NCBI GenBank assembly: GCA_017466445.1
Contig: JAFTUC010000029.1
Span: 62,001 to 126,000, forward strand
DNA from: Clostridia bacterium
GTDB taxonomy: Bacteria > Bacillota > Clostridia > Oscillospirales > CAG-272
DNA: 64,000 nt
Direction: 5' to 3'
Shown here: one piece after another, positions 17,893-27,756 of the stretch
Numbering within the stretch: the stretch's first letter is position 1
Layout: each line of letters starts with the position of its first letter
Translations under genes and position numbers: made by a program
The notes under the pieces: model-generated
Seen by the model: only the letters and a program-made list of their open reading frames with translations
The model's database searches: none
Told to the model about the DNA's origin: nothing

Positions 17893-20115
17893 TTAAACAT
17901 TTTTGGGAGCGATATACAGTATCGGAGATTTACGAAAATCCTTGAAGCCCACAACGTCACAAGCTATCATCGGGCTATGATATAACTTAGGCGTGTCGAA
18001 TATACTCTCCATTCTGTACTTATCGTCAAACACGAGGTTATAGACAAGGTGCTCGTAAAGCTCGAGCGCTTTTCTTTCGCTGTCGGTGACCGAGGTGTCG
18101 TTCTTATCCTTAAAGGAATGGAACCTTCCGTCAGCTCCGTACCATCCGAGATGGTTTATCGCCACTATCTGCTTATTTATACTGTCGAGGGTATTGAAGA
18201 AGCTGCTCTTTCGCACTCCAACAAGGCTGAGCATCTCGCTTGACATAAATCCGATACTCGTCGTAGTATCCTTTATATCCGAATCCATCTCGTAATTTGC
18301 CCAGAAAAGATAGGGGATAGTATACATATTCAGCATCTCTTCGGTCGTTGCGTTGGCAGACACTCCGAGATATCTCTCGAGAAATCCGGTAGGCATCGTA
18401 GGCTGATGGTCTCCGAAAAATACTATAAGAGTCTCTTCCTCAACATTGCTGAAATAATCGATAAGATCCTTAAGCGCCTTATCAGATTCGTGTATGCTCG
18501 AGAAATATTCCTCTGCCTCGTTCTGAGTATCACCGACGACCTTGACCGTATCCTTAAATGAGGAATGGTTATATCCGCCGTGATTCATCATGGTTATCGC
18601 AAAGGTGAAGAACTTTTCGCCCTCTTCTTTGTTTTCGTAAAGATCTATAAGCTTTTCGTACATTGCCGCATCGCTGACGTGTCCGCGGAAATAATCATCC
18701 TTATCGAGATCGGGAACGAAATCGGGCTTGAAATATATCTCATCGAAGCCATAGTATTTATATATAGAGCTTCTGCTCCAGTTTCCGGGAGTTTCCGGGT
18801 GCATCGCCACCGTACGGTATCCTGCGTCGTTAAAGAAGTTTACAAGCGTATACGCATTGCTTTCCTTGACCGATCCGTTATACGCGACCGTTCCCTCGGG
18901 CAGGAACGACATTGATATTCCCGAAAGGAATTCATATTCGGAATTTGCCGTATTTCCTCCGTAGACCGAGGAAAGCGCATTTCCCTTCACTATCGACTGG
19001 ATTTTGCCGTTTTCATCGGTAAAGATCCCGTTCTGGAGAGAATTCCAATACGGAAGTATCTCAACGTCGGTGACAAGCTCTTCGGAATTTTCAAGAGAAT
19101 CGGAGATCCCCTTGATATCAGAAAAGGACTCGTTCATTATGACTATGACGTTAGCCGTGGGGGAAGAGGTTATAGATGAAAAATCGTTGTTTTTTATAGC
19201 ATTTATAAGCGCTCCGGGCGAATAGGTCGCCGGTGTTTTTACGCGCGAGTTCTTTATTGAATATATGAAATTCAGATAATATCCGTTATATTCCGTACCC
19301 TGCATACGGTAGGTCCTCGACGCGTATCCTATGGACATGCCGCCGAAAACAGTTCCGACGCAAAGAAGAAGAGACGTAAGCGCGATAGCGAAATGCTTAC
19401 TCGGCTTTTTAATACCGGGAAAGCTCGGATAATCGGATCTTATTATATGTATTATAGCAAAGACGACGAGGATGATCGCGAGCACCGATCCCTTGGCGAG
19501 CTTGAATTTATAGTCACCCACGACCGACATCGCAGTTCCGATAGATTTGAGATCTATAAAGCTTATCTCCCGACCTCTGCTTTGAACAACGAAATTGTTT
19601 GCCACTCCGATTATAAGAGAAACGACCATGACAGAGATAAGTCCGACCTTCATTGATCTGAATATCGCGGATATAAGCATTATAAGTGAGTAGATTATGA
19701 GCGTGTTCATAATGATACGGACGAGTCCGCTCATAATACCAAAGAACTCGTTTTTGGTGATATTACCGGAGATATCGCTCAAAAAGATCCTGTTGAGCAG
19801 CGATGTCGCGGCAAGCTGCATTATCCAGAATATCAGACATGCCCAGACAAGTGCGATGACACTCACCCTTACCATTCCGAATTCCTTACGCCTTTCAAAG
19901 GTGAAAACAGTAAGCAAAAGGATAACGATACCGACAGAGAGCGCCGTTACGGCATTTGACTTAAGTATAAGTGCGGTAACGATCGTAAGAAGAGCGCACA
20001 CCGATGCTATTATGATCACAAGCGGTTTTCGGGCGTTTCTGAAGCGACACGAGGGATCGTCTCCAAAAAGTGATTTTTTTCCCGAAAATACTGATTTCAG
20101 TTTTTCAGCAAGCAT
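17893..20115 (-). CDS. LTA synthase-family sulfatase-fold membrane enzyme
   Basis: The 740-residue protein has about seven predicted transmembrane helices in the first 260 residues and a large extracellular alkaline-phosphatase/sulfatase domain from about residue 320. The family motifs are VIVIMNESFSD (metal ligand E329), GGNTANSEYEFLSG (candidate catalytic T389), the HGGYNHSS segment and FFGDHQP. Such enzymes transfer glycerol-phosphate or related groups to build lipoteichoic acid-like polymers or decorate wall glycans. The N-terminal region has more helices than the canonical five of LtaS, so the exact polymer is uncertain. It seems monocistronic. Confidence 0.88.
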   Translation of the reverse strand: MLAEKLKSVFSGKKSLFGDDPSCRFRNARKPLVIIIASVCALLTIVTALILKSNAVTALSVGIVILLLTVFTFERRKEFGMVRVSVIALVWACLIFWIMQLAATSLLNRIFLSDISGNITKNEFFGIMSGLVRIIMNTLIIYSLIMLISAIFRSMKVGLISVMVVSLIIGVANNFVVQSRGREISFIDLKSIGTAMSVVGDYKFKLAKGSVLAIILVVFAIIHIIRSDYPSFPGIKKPSKHFAIALTSLLLCVGTVFGGMSIGYASRTYRMQGTEYNGYYLNFIYSIKNSRVKTPATYSPGALINAIKNNDFSSITSSPTANVIVIMNESFSDIKGISDSLENSEELVTDVEILPYWNSLQNGIFTDENGKIQSIVKGNALSSVYGGNTANSEYEFLSGISMSFLPEGTVAYNGSVKESNAYTLVNFFNDAGYRTVAMHPETPGNWSRSSIYKYYGFDEIYFKPDFVPDLDKDDYFRGHVSDAAMYEKLIDLYENKEEGEKFFTFAITMMNHGGYNHSSFKDTVKVVGDTQNEAEEYFSSIHESDKALKDLIDYFSNVEEETLIVFFGDHQPTMPTGFLERYLGVSANATTEEMLNMYTIPYLFWANYEMDSDIKDTTTSIGFMSSEMLSLVGVRKSSFFNTLDSINKQIVAINHLGWYGADGRFHSFKDKNDTSVTDSERKALELYEHLVYNLVFDDKYRMESIFDTPKLYHSPMIACDVVGFKDFRKSPILYIAPKNV

Positions 20116-20270
20116 CTACTTACCTTCCTTTAAATTACGGATTTTGCCTTTTTTCCTCATTATATTTTACTTATTTTTTTGTATTTGTCAATACACTGCA
20201 CGGAATTTTATGATTTTTTACGATTTTTTGCCGAAAAGTTTATCTTTTTGGCGAATTTTGACTGTGCTTT

Positions 20271-21257
20271 TCAAATTCCTGCCGATTCTATACCGTATCC
20301 TATAATATCACGCACCTCATCCATTACAGTGAGCACCTCCTCGGCGCGTCTTCTTGCTCTCAAGTACTCTTCTCTCTTGCACGGATCGGCGTAAGAGAGG
20401 AAATCACGAAGCTCGCATGCCATACACTCGACAGGCGAGAGCGTTTCGCAAAGCCTTTTCCTTTCACCGTTAGCATCGGTATAAAAAACGTTGCGGAGCT
20501 GTGCGGGCTGACCGATGGATACCGTCCCCTCGCGACAAACTATCTCGCTTCGTATAGCGCTTTCGGCAAGCTTTGTAAAGGTGAGCACTGCATCAAATTT
20601 GTCATACGAAAGAATAACAGTATCCGCAATATCCACACCGCTCTCCCAAAAATGCGCAAACGCGCTTATCTTTTTCGGATATCCGAAAAGCTCAAGGGCA
20701 AGATAGATACAGTACACGCCGAGATCCATGAGAGCACCGCCGCAGCACTCCTTATTGAAGGTCGATATTCTTTCGCCCGATTTCACTCTTTCAAGCTTTG
20801 AGGATCTTTGCGAAAAATCAAGGCGTGCTGAAACGGGGTCGCCCGAAAATTCAAGAGCCGCCTTTATACCGCCTATCTGCGGCAGGTGATAGTTCATCAT
20901 AGCCTCCGCATACACGACTCCCTTCTTATCGGCAAGCTCGCAAAGCTCCCTGAATTCTTCTGCGGTCACGCATATCGGCTTTTCGCAGAAAACGTTCTTT
21001 CCCGCCTCTATAAAAAGCTTCGAGTAAGCGTAGTGAGTCATATTTGGTGACGATATATAGACCGCATCGATTTCGGGATCGTTTGCCATTTCAGCAAGCG
21101 ACGTAAAGCATTTCGCGCCTCCGTTTTTATCAGAAAACGCCTTTGCCTTTTCGGCATCTCTCGAATACTGAGCGTAATATTCCGCCCCTTCTGTGATCTT
21201 TATAGCGTTTATCATATTTTCCGACAGCCAAAAGCTTCCTATTACCGCAAATTTCAT
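20271..21257 (-). CDS. Gfo/Idh/MocA-family NAD(P)-dependent oxidoreductase
   Basis: The 328-residue protein has an N-terminal Rossmann domain (FAVIGSFWLSENMINA, then DAVYISSPNMTHYAYS and NVFCEKPICVT with the conserved EKP) and a C-terminal alpha/beta dimerisation and substrate domain beginning near residue 130. These enzymes oxidise or reduce sugars and sugar derivatives. The first glycine-rich loop (GSFWLS) departs from the usual GxGxxG, so cofactor binding may be modified. Neighbours give no substrate clue. Confidence 0.88.
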   Translation of the reverse strand: MKFAVIGSFWLSENMINAIKITEGAEYYAQYSRDAEKAKAFSDKNGGAKCFTSLAEMANDPEIDAVYISSPNMTHYAYSKLFIEAGKNVFCEKPICVTAEEFRELCELADKKGVVYAEAMMNYHLPQIGGIKAALEFSGDPVSARLDFSQRSSKLERVKSGERISTFNKECCGGALMDLGVYCIYLALELFGYPKKISAFAHFWESGVDIADTVILSYDKFDAVLTFTKLAESAIRSEIVCREGTVSIGQPAQLRNVFYTDANGERKRLCETLSPVECMACELRDFLSYADPCKREEYLRARRRAEEVLTVMDEVRDIIGYGIESAGI

Positions 21258-21350
21258 CTCTTATTTCTCTCTTTCGGTTTCACTTGATCGTATCTTACAT
21301 TATATCATATTTTACTCTAAAGGTCAAGTGCGCGTTTCTGAAACAAAAGC

Positions 21351-21385
21351 AAAAGGATCCCCGAATATGCTCCGAGGATCCTTTT
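21351..21385 (-). terminator. Terminator behind the Cys/acid-rich small protein
   Basis: AAAAGGATCC and GGATCCTTTT form a 10-bp stem with a 15-base loop. On the minus strand it is followed by GCTTTTGTTTC, a T-rich tail. Confidence 0.8.
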
Positions 21386-21400
21386 CAGACTATAAAATAT

Positions 21401-21643
21401 TTATTCTGCTACGGGCTCAGCGGTCTCGACTTCTCCGAAATCGTCGCACTCGCACTCGCATTCGCAGTCACACTCGCATCCGCAATCGCAAAAATCGTCA
21501 TCGCAACAGTTGCGCGCAGCCTCCGCTTTTTTCTTATCGGAAATCTTCTTGATGATAACTGCAACAACAACGGCAATAGCCGAAACGAGAATGATCGCGC
21601 CGATAACCTTAAGGGCTACGGACAAGGTACTCTTTTCTTTCAT
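21401..21643 (-). CDS. Small one-pass membrane protein with alternating Cys/acidic tail
   Basis: The 80-residue protein has one N-terminal transmembrane helix (about residues 9-31) followed by a Lys-rich stop-transfer segment, so the tail is predicted cytoplasmic. The tail has ten cysteines (46, 47, 52, 54, 56, 58, 60, 62, 64, 66). From residue 52 to 66 every second residue is Cys, separated mainly by Asp or Glu. It ends in an acidic segment. A GGAGAGCG site precedes the ATG, a strong hairpin lies in the leader and a terminator follows, all supporting a real gene. I do not recognise the family. Metal binding at the membrane is a plausible inference only. Confidence 0.7.
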   Translation of the reverse strand: MKEKSTLSVALKVIGAIILVSAIAVVVAVIIKKISDKKKAEAARNCCDDDFCDCGCECDCECECECDDFGEVETAEPVAE

Positions 21644-21691
21644 TTCGCTCTCCTTTTCTCCGACACGAAATATTTTTTTAAGATCACAGTA

Positions 21692-21725
21692 TCGGCAAGG
21701 ATCCGGTCGGTGATCCTATTGCCGA
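21692..21725 (-). promoter_or_regulatory. Hairpin in the leader of the Cys-rich protein gene
   Basis: Arms TCGGCAA-GGATC and GATCC-TA-TTGCCGA form a 12-bp interrupted stem in the 5' region, 49 bases before the start codon. No known riboswitch class is recognised. The rest of 21726-21863 is A/T-rich and shows nothing else. Confidence 0.45.
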
Positions 21726-21863
21726 GCATCTTACAAGCATTATTAGTATATCATAGCTTTAAGCGAAAATAAATAACTTTTTTATGTATCAATTGTAAAT
21801 TATTCATATTTAATCGCCATTTGCTTAATTTTTCCTTGGTAACAAAAAATTTACCCGTAATCA

Positions 21864-21892
21864 TTGCTTTTTTTACGGTTATATGTTATAAT
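21864..21892 (+). promoter_or_regulatory. Promoter of rlmN-prpC-prkC
   Basis: TTGCTT (21864-21869), a 17-base spacer and a perfect TATAAT (21887-21892) lie 80 bases upstream of the rlmN start. Confidence 0.8.
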
Positions 21893-21972
21893 ATGGTGAT
21901 AAAATATAAAATAGGAGTAAAATTACGATTTTCAGGCTCTGTAAGATCCTCAAAATCGCTGTTTTCGATAAA

Positions 21973-23034
21973 ATGACGCAAACAATCGACTGGCTGTCGC
22001 TTACGCGCGACGAGCTCAGAGAAGTCCTTTCCTCGATAGGCGAGGCACCCTTCAGAGCGGATCAGCTGCTCAAGTGGTTCTGTCTCGGCGCTCCTCCGAG
22101 CGAGATGACGAATCTTCCGAGATCGCTAAGAGAAAAGCTTTCGGACGGCGCTCAGTATCCCCTCTTTTATCCGAAGATTGCAAAAAAGCAAGTATCCGAG
22201 ATCGACGGCACGGTAAAATATCTTTTTGAGCTTCATGACGGTCAACTGATCGAAAGTGTCGTAATGAAATACGAGCACGGGAACACCATCTGCGTCTCGA
22301 CGCAGGCAGGATGCCGTATGGGATGCCGCTTCTGCGCCTCGACTCTAGGAGGAAGGATACGCGATCTCTCTTCCGGTGAAATACTCGGTCAGATAATCTC
22401 TGCCCAGCGTGATTTCGGTGAGCGCATCTCGGGTGTCGTTATGATGGGGATCGGAGAGCCGCTCGATAATTATGACAACGTAATGAAATTTTTAAAGATA
22501 GTCGGAAGTAAGGACTCACTCAATATCGGCTACAGACACATTTCTCTTTCAAGCTGCGGACTCGTTCCGAAAATATACGATCTTGCAAATGAAAGCTTTC
22601 CGATAACTCTTTCCATTTCGCTTCATGCGTGCTGCGACGAGGACAGATCGAGAATAATGCCTGTTAATGACAAATACAACATCGACTCTCTTCTAAATGC
22701 GTGCCGCGACTATTTTGACAAAAGCGGCAGGCGAATATCCTTTGAATACACTCTGATCTCGGGCGAAAACGATTCTCCCGAGCAGGCAAGAAAGCTCGCC
22801 GCTCTGCTGAAAAAATATTTCGGAAGCAGACCGATACACGTAAATCTTATACCGCTGAATCACGTCAGCGAAAGAAATTTCACGTCGGGAACAAAGCAAG
22901 ACGTGAAGAAATTCTGCGATACACTTAATTCTCTCAAAATAAACGCCACGGTACGCAGGCGTCTCGGTCCCGATATAGATGCGTCCTGCGGACAACTCCG
23001 CAGAAAGGCATCGGCAGAGGCTGAAAACGTCTGA
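21973..23034 (+). CDS. rlmN: 23S rRNA (adenine-2503-C2)-methyltransferase RlmN
   Basis: The 353-residue radical-SAM enzyme has the 4Fe-4S motif CRMGCRFC (C114, C118, C121) and a C-terminal catalytic cysteine C339 (in DIDASCGQLR). It methylates A2503 in the peptidyl-transferase centre and A37 of some tRNAs. The start DWLSLTRDELREVL matches the family's N-terminal accessory domain. No clear ribosome binding site precedes the ATG. It leads a plus-strand run with the phosphatase and kinase genes, a common order in Clostridia. Confidence 0.97.
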   Translation: MTQTIDWLSLTRDELREVLSSIGEAPFRADQLLKWFCLGAPPSEMTNLPRSLREKLSDGAQYPLFYPKIAKKQVSEIDGTVKYLFELHDGQLIESVVMKYEHGNTICVSTQAGCRMGCRFCASTLGGRIRDLSSGEILGQIISAQRDFGERISGVVMMGIGEPLDNYDNVMKFLKIVGSKDSLNIGYRHISLSSCGLVPKIYDLANESFPITLSISLHACCDEDRSRIMPVNDKYNIDSLLNACRDYFDKSGRRISFEYTLISGENDSPEQARKLAALLKKYFGSRPIHVNLIPLNHVSERNFTSGTKQDVKKFCDTLNSLKINATVRRRLGPDIDASCGQLRRKASAEAENV

Positions 23035-23069
23035 TATCGGGTATTCTCATAACATTTTTCAGGAATCGG

Positions 23070-23843
23070 GTGATATTTTTGTTATTTTACGGTGAAAGCG
23101 ACATAGGTAATGTCAGGCAGGAAAACCAGGATTGCTTTTCGATCACGCAGCTTTCCGACTCTGTCCTCCTTGCTGCCGTCTACGACGGCATGGGCGGTCT
23201 CTCGTCGGGCGCGCACGCTTCCTCAAGCGCACGCGACTGCTTCGTTAAATACGTCACGAAAAATCTCGAAAAATACAAAAAAGCATCGGGCAAGATCGTT
23301 TTAAACGACGACACGGTAGTCAAAAACATACTAAGCGAGGCTATCGCGAGAACGAATCATATGCTCTATATGGAAACGATCTCAAGCACTCGCAGTGAGA
23401 TGATGGGCACGACGATCGCGTGCGTGCTTATAATCGGCAAAAAGACCTATGTCTGTCACGTTGGCGACAGCCGAGTTTATGCTCTCGCGTCGGGAAGGAT
23501 CGTACGTCTCACCGAGGATCACTCACTCGTTCAGTATCTCGTGGACACGAGCATGATATCCCGTGCCGAGGCATCAAAGCATCCTGACAAAAACGTTCTC
23601 ACCCGTGCGATCGGAACCGACGAGACGGTATCTCCCGACATTTCGGTAACCGTACCACCAAAAACAAAATATTATCTCATATGCTCGGACGGACTCACGC
23701 TTCACGTCAGTGATGCCGAGATGGAAGCCGTGCTTACAAGAGATACCGACGCAAAAGAGAAGGTCGAGTCTCTCATCTCGCTTGCCAAATCGCGCGGAGG
23801 TCGGGACAACGTAACGGCGATAGTGATAGGTCCTCTGCTCTGA
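23070..23843 (+). CDS. prpC: PP2C-type serine/threonine phosphatase (PrpC/Stp)
   Basis: The 257-residue phosphatase has the PPM metal-binding motifs: SDIGNVRQENQDCF, VYDGMGGLSSG, HVGDSRVYAL, LTEDHSLVQ, and GGRDNVTAIVI at the end. It removes phosphates placed by the adjacent PASTA kinase and thereby controls wall growth and translation proteins. I use the GTG at 23070 after an AGGAA site. A TTG four codons later is an alternative. It is separated from rlmN by 35 bases. Confidence 0.94.
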   Translation: MIFLLFYGESDIGNVRQENQDCFSITQLSDSVLLAAVYDGMGGLSSGAHASSSARDCFVKYVTKNLEKYKKASGKIVLNDDTVVKNILSEAIARTNHMLYMETISSTRSEMMGTTIACVLIIGKKTYVCHVGDSRVYALASGRIVRLTEDHSLVQYLVDTSMISRAEASKHPDKNVLTRAIGTDETVSPDISVTVPPKTKYYLICSDGLTLHVSDAEMEAVLTRDTDAKEKVESLISLAKSRGGRDNVTAIVIGPLL

Positions 23844-23883
23844 AAAATGGGCACTCGCTTAAAAAGAAAGGTAACAAGTCTGT

Positions 23884-25866
23884 ATGACTCAGTTTGATAA
23901 GTATATAGGAATGGTCATAAATGACCGTTATGAAATAAAGGAGATGCTCGGTGTAGGCGGGATGGCAGTCGTCTTTCTTGCGTACGACGAAGTCGAAAAA
24001 TGCGACGTCGCTCTTAAGATGCTCAAGGACGACGTTGCCGCCGACGAGACTGCGCTCGGATGCTTTGAAAGTGAATCGCGCGCCATTTCGAGACTCTATC
24101 ATCCCAATATAAGAGATATTTACGATATCTCACTTTCAGGAGAGCACAAATTCCTCACTATGGAATATCTCGACGGACCTACGCTTAAGAAATACGTAAG
24201 TGAAAACGGTCCGATATCTCAGGGTCAGGCTCTTGATTTTATAATGCAGATACTCGACGCGCTCGATCACACGCATTCAAAGGGCATAGTACACAGGGAT
24301 ATCAAGCCTCAGAATATAATAGTTACGGCAGGAGATCGACTTAAGATAACCGACTTCGGCATCGCTACACTTTACAATCCGCAGAGCAACGCATCGAGCA
24401 AAACGGGCATCGGAACGGTGTACTATATAAGTCCCGAGCAGGCGAGCGGAAAGACGACCGACGCTCGAAGCGACATATATTCGGTCGGAATAATGCTCTA
24501 CGAGCTGATCTGCAACAGACTTCCCTTTATAGCGGACGATCCGAGCGAGGTCGCATATATGCAGATCGCAAACGATCCTACCTTGCCCTCTGAGATCGCG
24601 GATATTCCGAAAGGTCTTGAGCAGATAATAATGCGTGCGATCGCAAAAAATCCTGACGACCGATTCAGCGACGCGGGACAGATGCTTGCGGCTCTCAGGC
24701 GCTTCAGTGAAACTCCCGAAGCGGTATTCGATTTCGTTTCGGTCCCTGCGGACAGCCGCTTTTTCGAATCCTCCAGCTCCGGTGCGGGAGACATCATCGT
24801 TGCTCTGCCAAACGATCTTGAGGATACCGTACTGAACGTAGCCCCGACCCAAAAGCCGAAAAAGGAAAAAAAGAAGAAGACCAAGCAAAAAAAGGTGGTC
24901 GTTGTAAAAACAAAGACAAGGGCATCTCACATGTCCGCGGTCTCGATAATATTGGGATCGCTTTTCGCCTGCCTTTTAGTGGCGGTCATGACAGTTTACT
25001 ACGTCTACGTCAACTTCATTTCGGACGCTATGAGCGGCAACAATCATGACGGTGCGAGAACTCTCGTAGTCGAGGATTTCACCAACATCGAGTGCAATGA
25101 CAAGCTCATAGAAAACATGGAAAAGCTCGGGTACTCGGTCACTGTCATAGAGCAGGAAAGTACCGATTACGTCATGAACACCGTAATATCGCAAAATCCC
25201 AAGGCGGGGGTCAAGCGAAACGTCATACCCGGTCAGAAGCCGTGCGATATAACTCTCTATATAAGCAGCGGCGAAACGATGAGAACGCTTTCAAATTACG
25301 TCGGAAAGCCTTACAGACAGGTCGAGATCGATCTTGAAAAGATCGGATTCCCGACAAGGACAGTCAAGCTCTCGGACCCGGCAGTTCCCTCCGGAAACGT
25401 AATAAGAACATTTCCCGAGGCGGGAGCTTATATAACCTCGGACACGCGCATAACCATATACGTAAGCACGGGACAGGAGATCTCGTACGCAACCATGCCC
25501 TCGCTTAAGGGCATGACCGCGGTACAGATCCGCACTCTGCTTATAAACAACGGACTCTCCCTTAAGGAGGTCTCGTACGCTTACTCGGATACCGTGGCGG
25601 CGGGACTTGTCGTAAGTCAGTTCCCGTACGCAGGAGCGGTATTCCCAAAGAATCTGACCGACGTATCGATAGTCGTCAGCATAGGACCCGAACCCGAACC
25701 CGAACCCGAGCCTGAACCCGAGCCCGAGCCCGAGCCCGAGCCTGAACCCGAACCCGAACCCGATCCGAACCCGGATCCAAACCCGGACCCAAACCCGGAT
25801 CCAAACCCTGATCCAAACCCGGATCCCGATCTGAATCCGGATCAAAACACCGATCAAACAAATTAA
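23884..25866 (+). CDS. prkC: PASTA-domain serine/threonine protein kinase (PrkC/PknB type)
   Basis: The 660-residue protein has a kinase domain at about 10-280: GVGGMAVVFLAYD loop, catalytic lysine K45, HRDIKPQN with D139, DFG at 157-159. A basic juxtamembrane stretch (325-347) leads to one transmembrane helix (351-378). Three extracellular PASTA repeats (about 392-463, 464-529, 530-600) bind muropeptides or lipid II. Unusually, the C-terminus is a 60-residue tail of Glu-Pro repeats turning into Asp-Pro/Asn-Pro repeats, perhaps a wall-spanning spacer. It lies directly after its phosphatase. Confidence 0.96.
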   Translation: MTQFDKYIGMVINDRYEIKEMLGVGGMAVVFLAYDEVEKCDVALKMLKDDVAADETALGCFESESRAISRLYHPNIRDIYDISLSGEHKFLTMEYLDGPTLKKYVSENGPISQGQALDFIMQILDALDHTHSKGIVHRDIKPQNIIVTAGDRLKITDFGIATLYNPQSNASSKTGIGTVYYISPEQASGKTTDARSDIYSVGIMLYELICNRLPFIADDPSEVAYMQIANDPTLPSEIADIPKGLEQIIMRAIAKNPDDRFSDAGQMLAALRRFSETPEAVFDFVSVPADSRFFESSSSGAGDIIVALPNDLEDTVLNVAPTQKPKKEKKKKTKQKKVVVVKTKTRASHMSAVSIILGSLFACLLVAVMTVYYVYVNFISDAMSGNNHDGARTLVVEDFTNIECNDKLIENMEKLGYSVTVIEQESTDYVMNTVISQNPKAGVKRNVIPGQKPCDITLYISSGETMRTLSNYVGKPYRQVEIDLEKIGFPTRTVKLSDPAVPSGNVIRTFPEAGAYITSDTRITIYVSTGQEISYATMPSLKGMTAVQIRTLLINNGLSLKEVSYAYSDTVAAGLVVSQFPYAGAVFPKNLTDVSIVVSIGPEPEPEPEPEPEPEPEPEPEPEPEPDPNPDPNPDPNPDPNPDPNPDPDLNPDQNTDQTN

Positions 25867-25889
25867 ATTTTCAGTAGGACACGTCCACA

Positions 25890-27698
25890 ATGAACGAAAA
25901 ACAGCAAAAAATAAGAAATTTTTCAATAATAGCACACATCGACCACGGAAAATCGACTCTCGCAGACCGTCTGCTTGAAGCTACCCGTGCGGTCTCTCAG
26001 AGGGAAATGGAATCACGGCTTCTTGACAACATGGAGCTCGAGCGAGAGCGCGGAATAACCATCAAGGCGCGTGCAGTAAAGCTCAAATACACCGCATCGG
26101 ATGGCGAGACCTACGATTTAAATCTCATCGACACCCCCGGTCACGTTGACTTCAACTATGAGGTATCAAGATCTCTTAACGCGTGCGAGGGAGCGCTTCT
26201 TGTAATAGACGCAACGCAAGGGATCGAGGCGCAGACTCTCGCAAATGCATATCTTGCCGACGAGAACGGTCTTGAGATAGTTCCCGTAATAAACAAGATC
26301 GATCTTCCCTCGGCAGACGTCGACCGCGTAAGAAACGAGGTCGAGGACATAATCGGAATTCCCGCAGAAAATTGTCCCGCAGTTTCAGCAAAAACGGGAC
26401 AGAACATAAATGACGTGCTTGAAGCGGTCATACGTGACGTTCCCGCTCCGAAGGGAGATCCCAACGCTCCTCTCTCCTGCCTCATCTTCGACTCTTACTA
26501 CGACTCATATCTCGGAGTCGTAGTATATATAAGAGTTATGAGCGGAAAAATAAAGAGCGGCGACCGCATAAAAATGATGCACACAGGCTCTGAATTTGAG
26601 GTCATTGACGTCGGATCGCTCACTCCGTTCGGTCTGAACAAGGAGGATCAGCTCGAGGCAGGCGAGGTCGGTTATTTCACAGCCAGCATAAAGAACGTTT
26701 CCGACACCCGTGTCGGTGATACCGTTACAAACGCAGACGATCCCGTATCTCAGCCTCTCGAAGGCTTCAAGGAAGCGCTTCCCATGGTCTTCTCGGGTAT
26801 TTATCCCGCAGACGGATCGAAATACGGCGATCTGCGTGATGCGCTTGAAAAGCTAAAGCTCAACGATGCTTCCCTCAGCTACGAGCCCGAGACCTCTGCG
26901 GCACTCGGATTCGGCTTCCGTTGCGGATTTTTGGGACTTCTTCATATGGAGATAATCCAAGAAAGGATCGAGCGTGAGTTCAATCTTGACATAATCACCA
27001 CCGCTCCGAGCGTTATATACAAGATCACCCTCCGCGGCGGCGAGGTCATTTACATCGACAATCCTTCCAATTATCCGGGTGCTGACGAGATAGAGATCGC
27101 AGAAGAGCCCGTAATAAAGGCGAGCATCATAACCCCCACCGAATACGTCGGTGCCATAATGGATCTCTGTCAGGACAGACGCGGAACCTTCAAGGATATG
27201 AAATATCTTGACGAAAAGCGAGCCGAGCTCTTCTACGAGCTTCCGCTGAACGAGGTCATCTACGATTTCTTTGATGCGCTCAAGAGCAGAAGCAAGGGTT
27301 ACGCCTCTCTCGACTACGAAATGGACGGATACCGTCCGAGCAAGCTCGTAAAGCTTGATATTCTTCTGAACGGGGACGTAGTAGACGCTCTTTCATTCAT
27401 CGTGCACGACTCGAAGGCGTACACGCGCGGAAGAAAGATCGCGGAAAAGCTCAAGGAAAACATACCGCGTCATCTCTTCGAGATACCCATCCAGGCGGCT
27501 ATCGGCGGACGTATAATCGCGCGTGAAACGGTCAAGGCTCTTCGCAAGGACGTTCTTGCAAAATGCTACGGCGGTGACATCACGCGTAAAAAGAAGCTGC
27601 TCGAAAAGCAGAAGGAAGGAAAAAAGAAGATGCGTATGCTCGGAAGCGTAGAGGTAACTCCCGAAGCGTTTATGGCAGTACTCAAGCTTGACGAATAA
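25890..27698 (+). CDS. lepA: Elongation factor 4 (LepA), ribosome back-translocating GTPase
   Basis: The 602-residue GTPase has the usual length. It contains the P-loop [13 protein letters not shown], switch [16 protein letters not shown], and the LepA-specific C-terminal domain with [12 protein letters not shown]-like text ([14 protein letters not shown]) and [20 protein letters not shown]. LepA assists ribosome assembly and translation. It starts 23 bases after the kinase gene and is followed by hemW, a frequent lepA-hemW pairing. Confidence 0.98.
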   Translation: MNEKQQKIRNFSIIAHIDHGKSTLADRLLEATRAVSQREMESRLLDNMELERERGITIKARAVKLKYTASDGETYDLNLIDTPGHVDFNYEVSRSLNACEGALLVIDATQGIEAQTLANAYLADENGLEIVPVINKIDLPSADVDRVRNEVEDIIGIPAENCPAVSAKTGQNINDVLEAVIRDVPAPKGDPNAPLSCLIFDSYYDSYLGVVVYIRVMSGKIKSGDRIKMMHTGSEFEVIDVGSLTPFGLNKEDQLEAGEVGYFTASIKNVSDTRVGDTVTNADDPVSQPLEGFKEALPMVFSGIYPADGSKYGDLRDALEKLKLNDASLSYEPETSAALGFGFRCGFLGLLHMEIIQERIEREFNLDIITTAPSVIYKITLRGGEVIYIDNPSNYPGADEIEIAEEPVIKASIITPTEYVGAIMDLCQDRRGTFKDMKYLDEKRAELFYELPLNEVIYDFFDALKSRSKGYASLDYEMDGYRPSKLVKLDILLNGDVVDALSFIVHDSKAYTRGRKIAEKLKENIPRHLFEIPIQAAIGGRIIARETVKALRKDVLAKCYGGDITRKKKLLEKQKEGKKKMRMLGSVEVTPEAFMAVLKLDE

Positions 27699-27713
27699 TT
27701 TAGGCAAAGGATC

Positions 27714-27734
27714 GGGGAACTTACAAGGTTCCCC
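27714..27734 (+). promoter_or_regulatory. Hairpin between lepA and hemW
   Basis: GGGGAAC and GTTCCCC form a 7-bp stem around a 7-base loop in the short gap. There is no following T-run, so it is not a terminator. Its role is unknown. Confidence 0.5.
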
Positions 27735-27756
27735 GTACTTATATAAGGTTAGATTT

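Noticed and set aside
25291-25935. A 214-codon minus-strand frame rich in Arg/Val repeats opposite the kinase tail
   Set aside because: It is the antisense reading of the Glu-Pro/Asn-Pro repeat and has no independent signals.
27688-27756. An earlier hemW start overlapping lepA
   Set aside because: The extra 23 residues are not homologous to the family and no ribosome binding site lies in front. The ATG at 27757 matches the family start.
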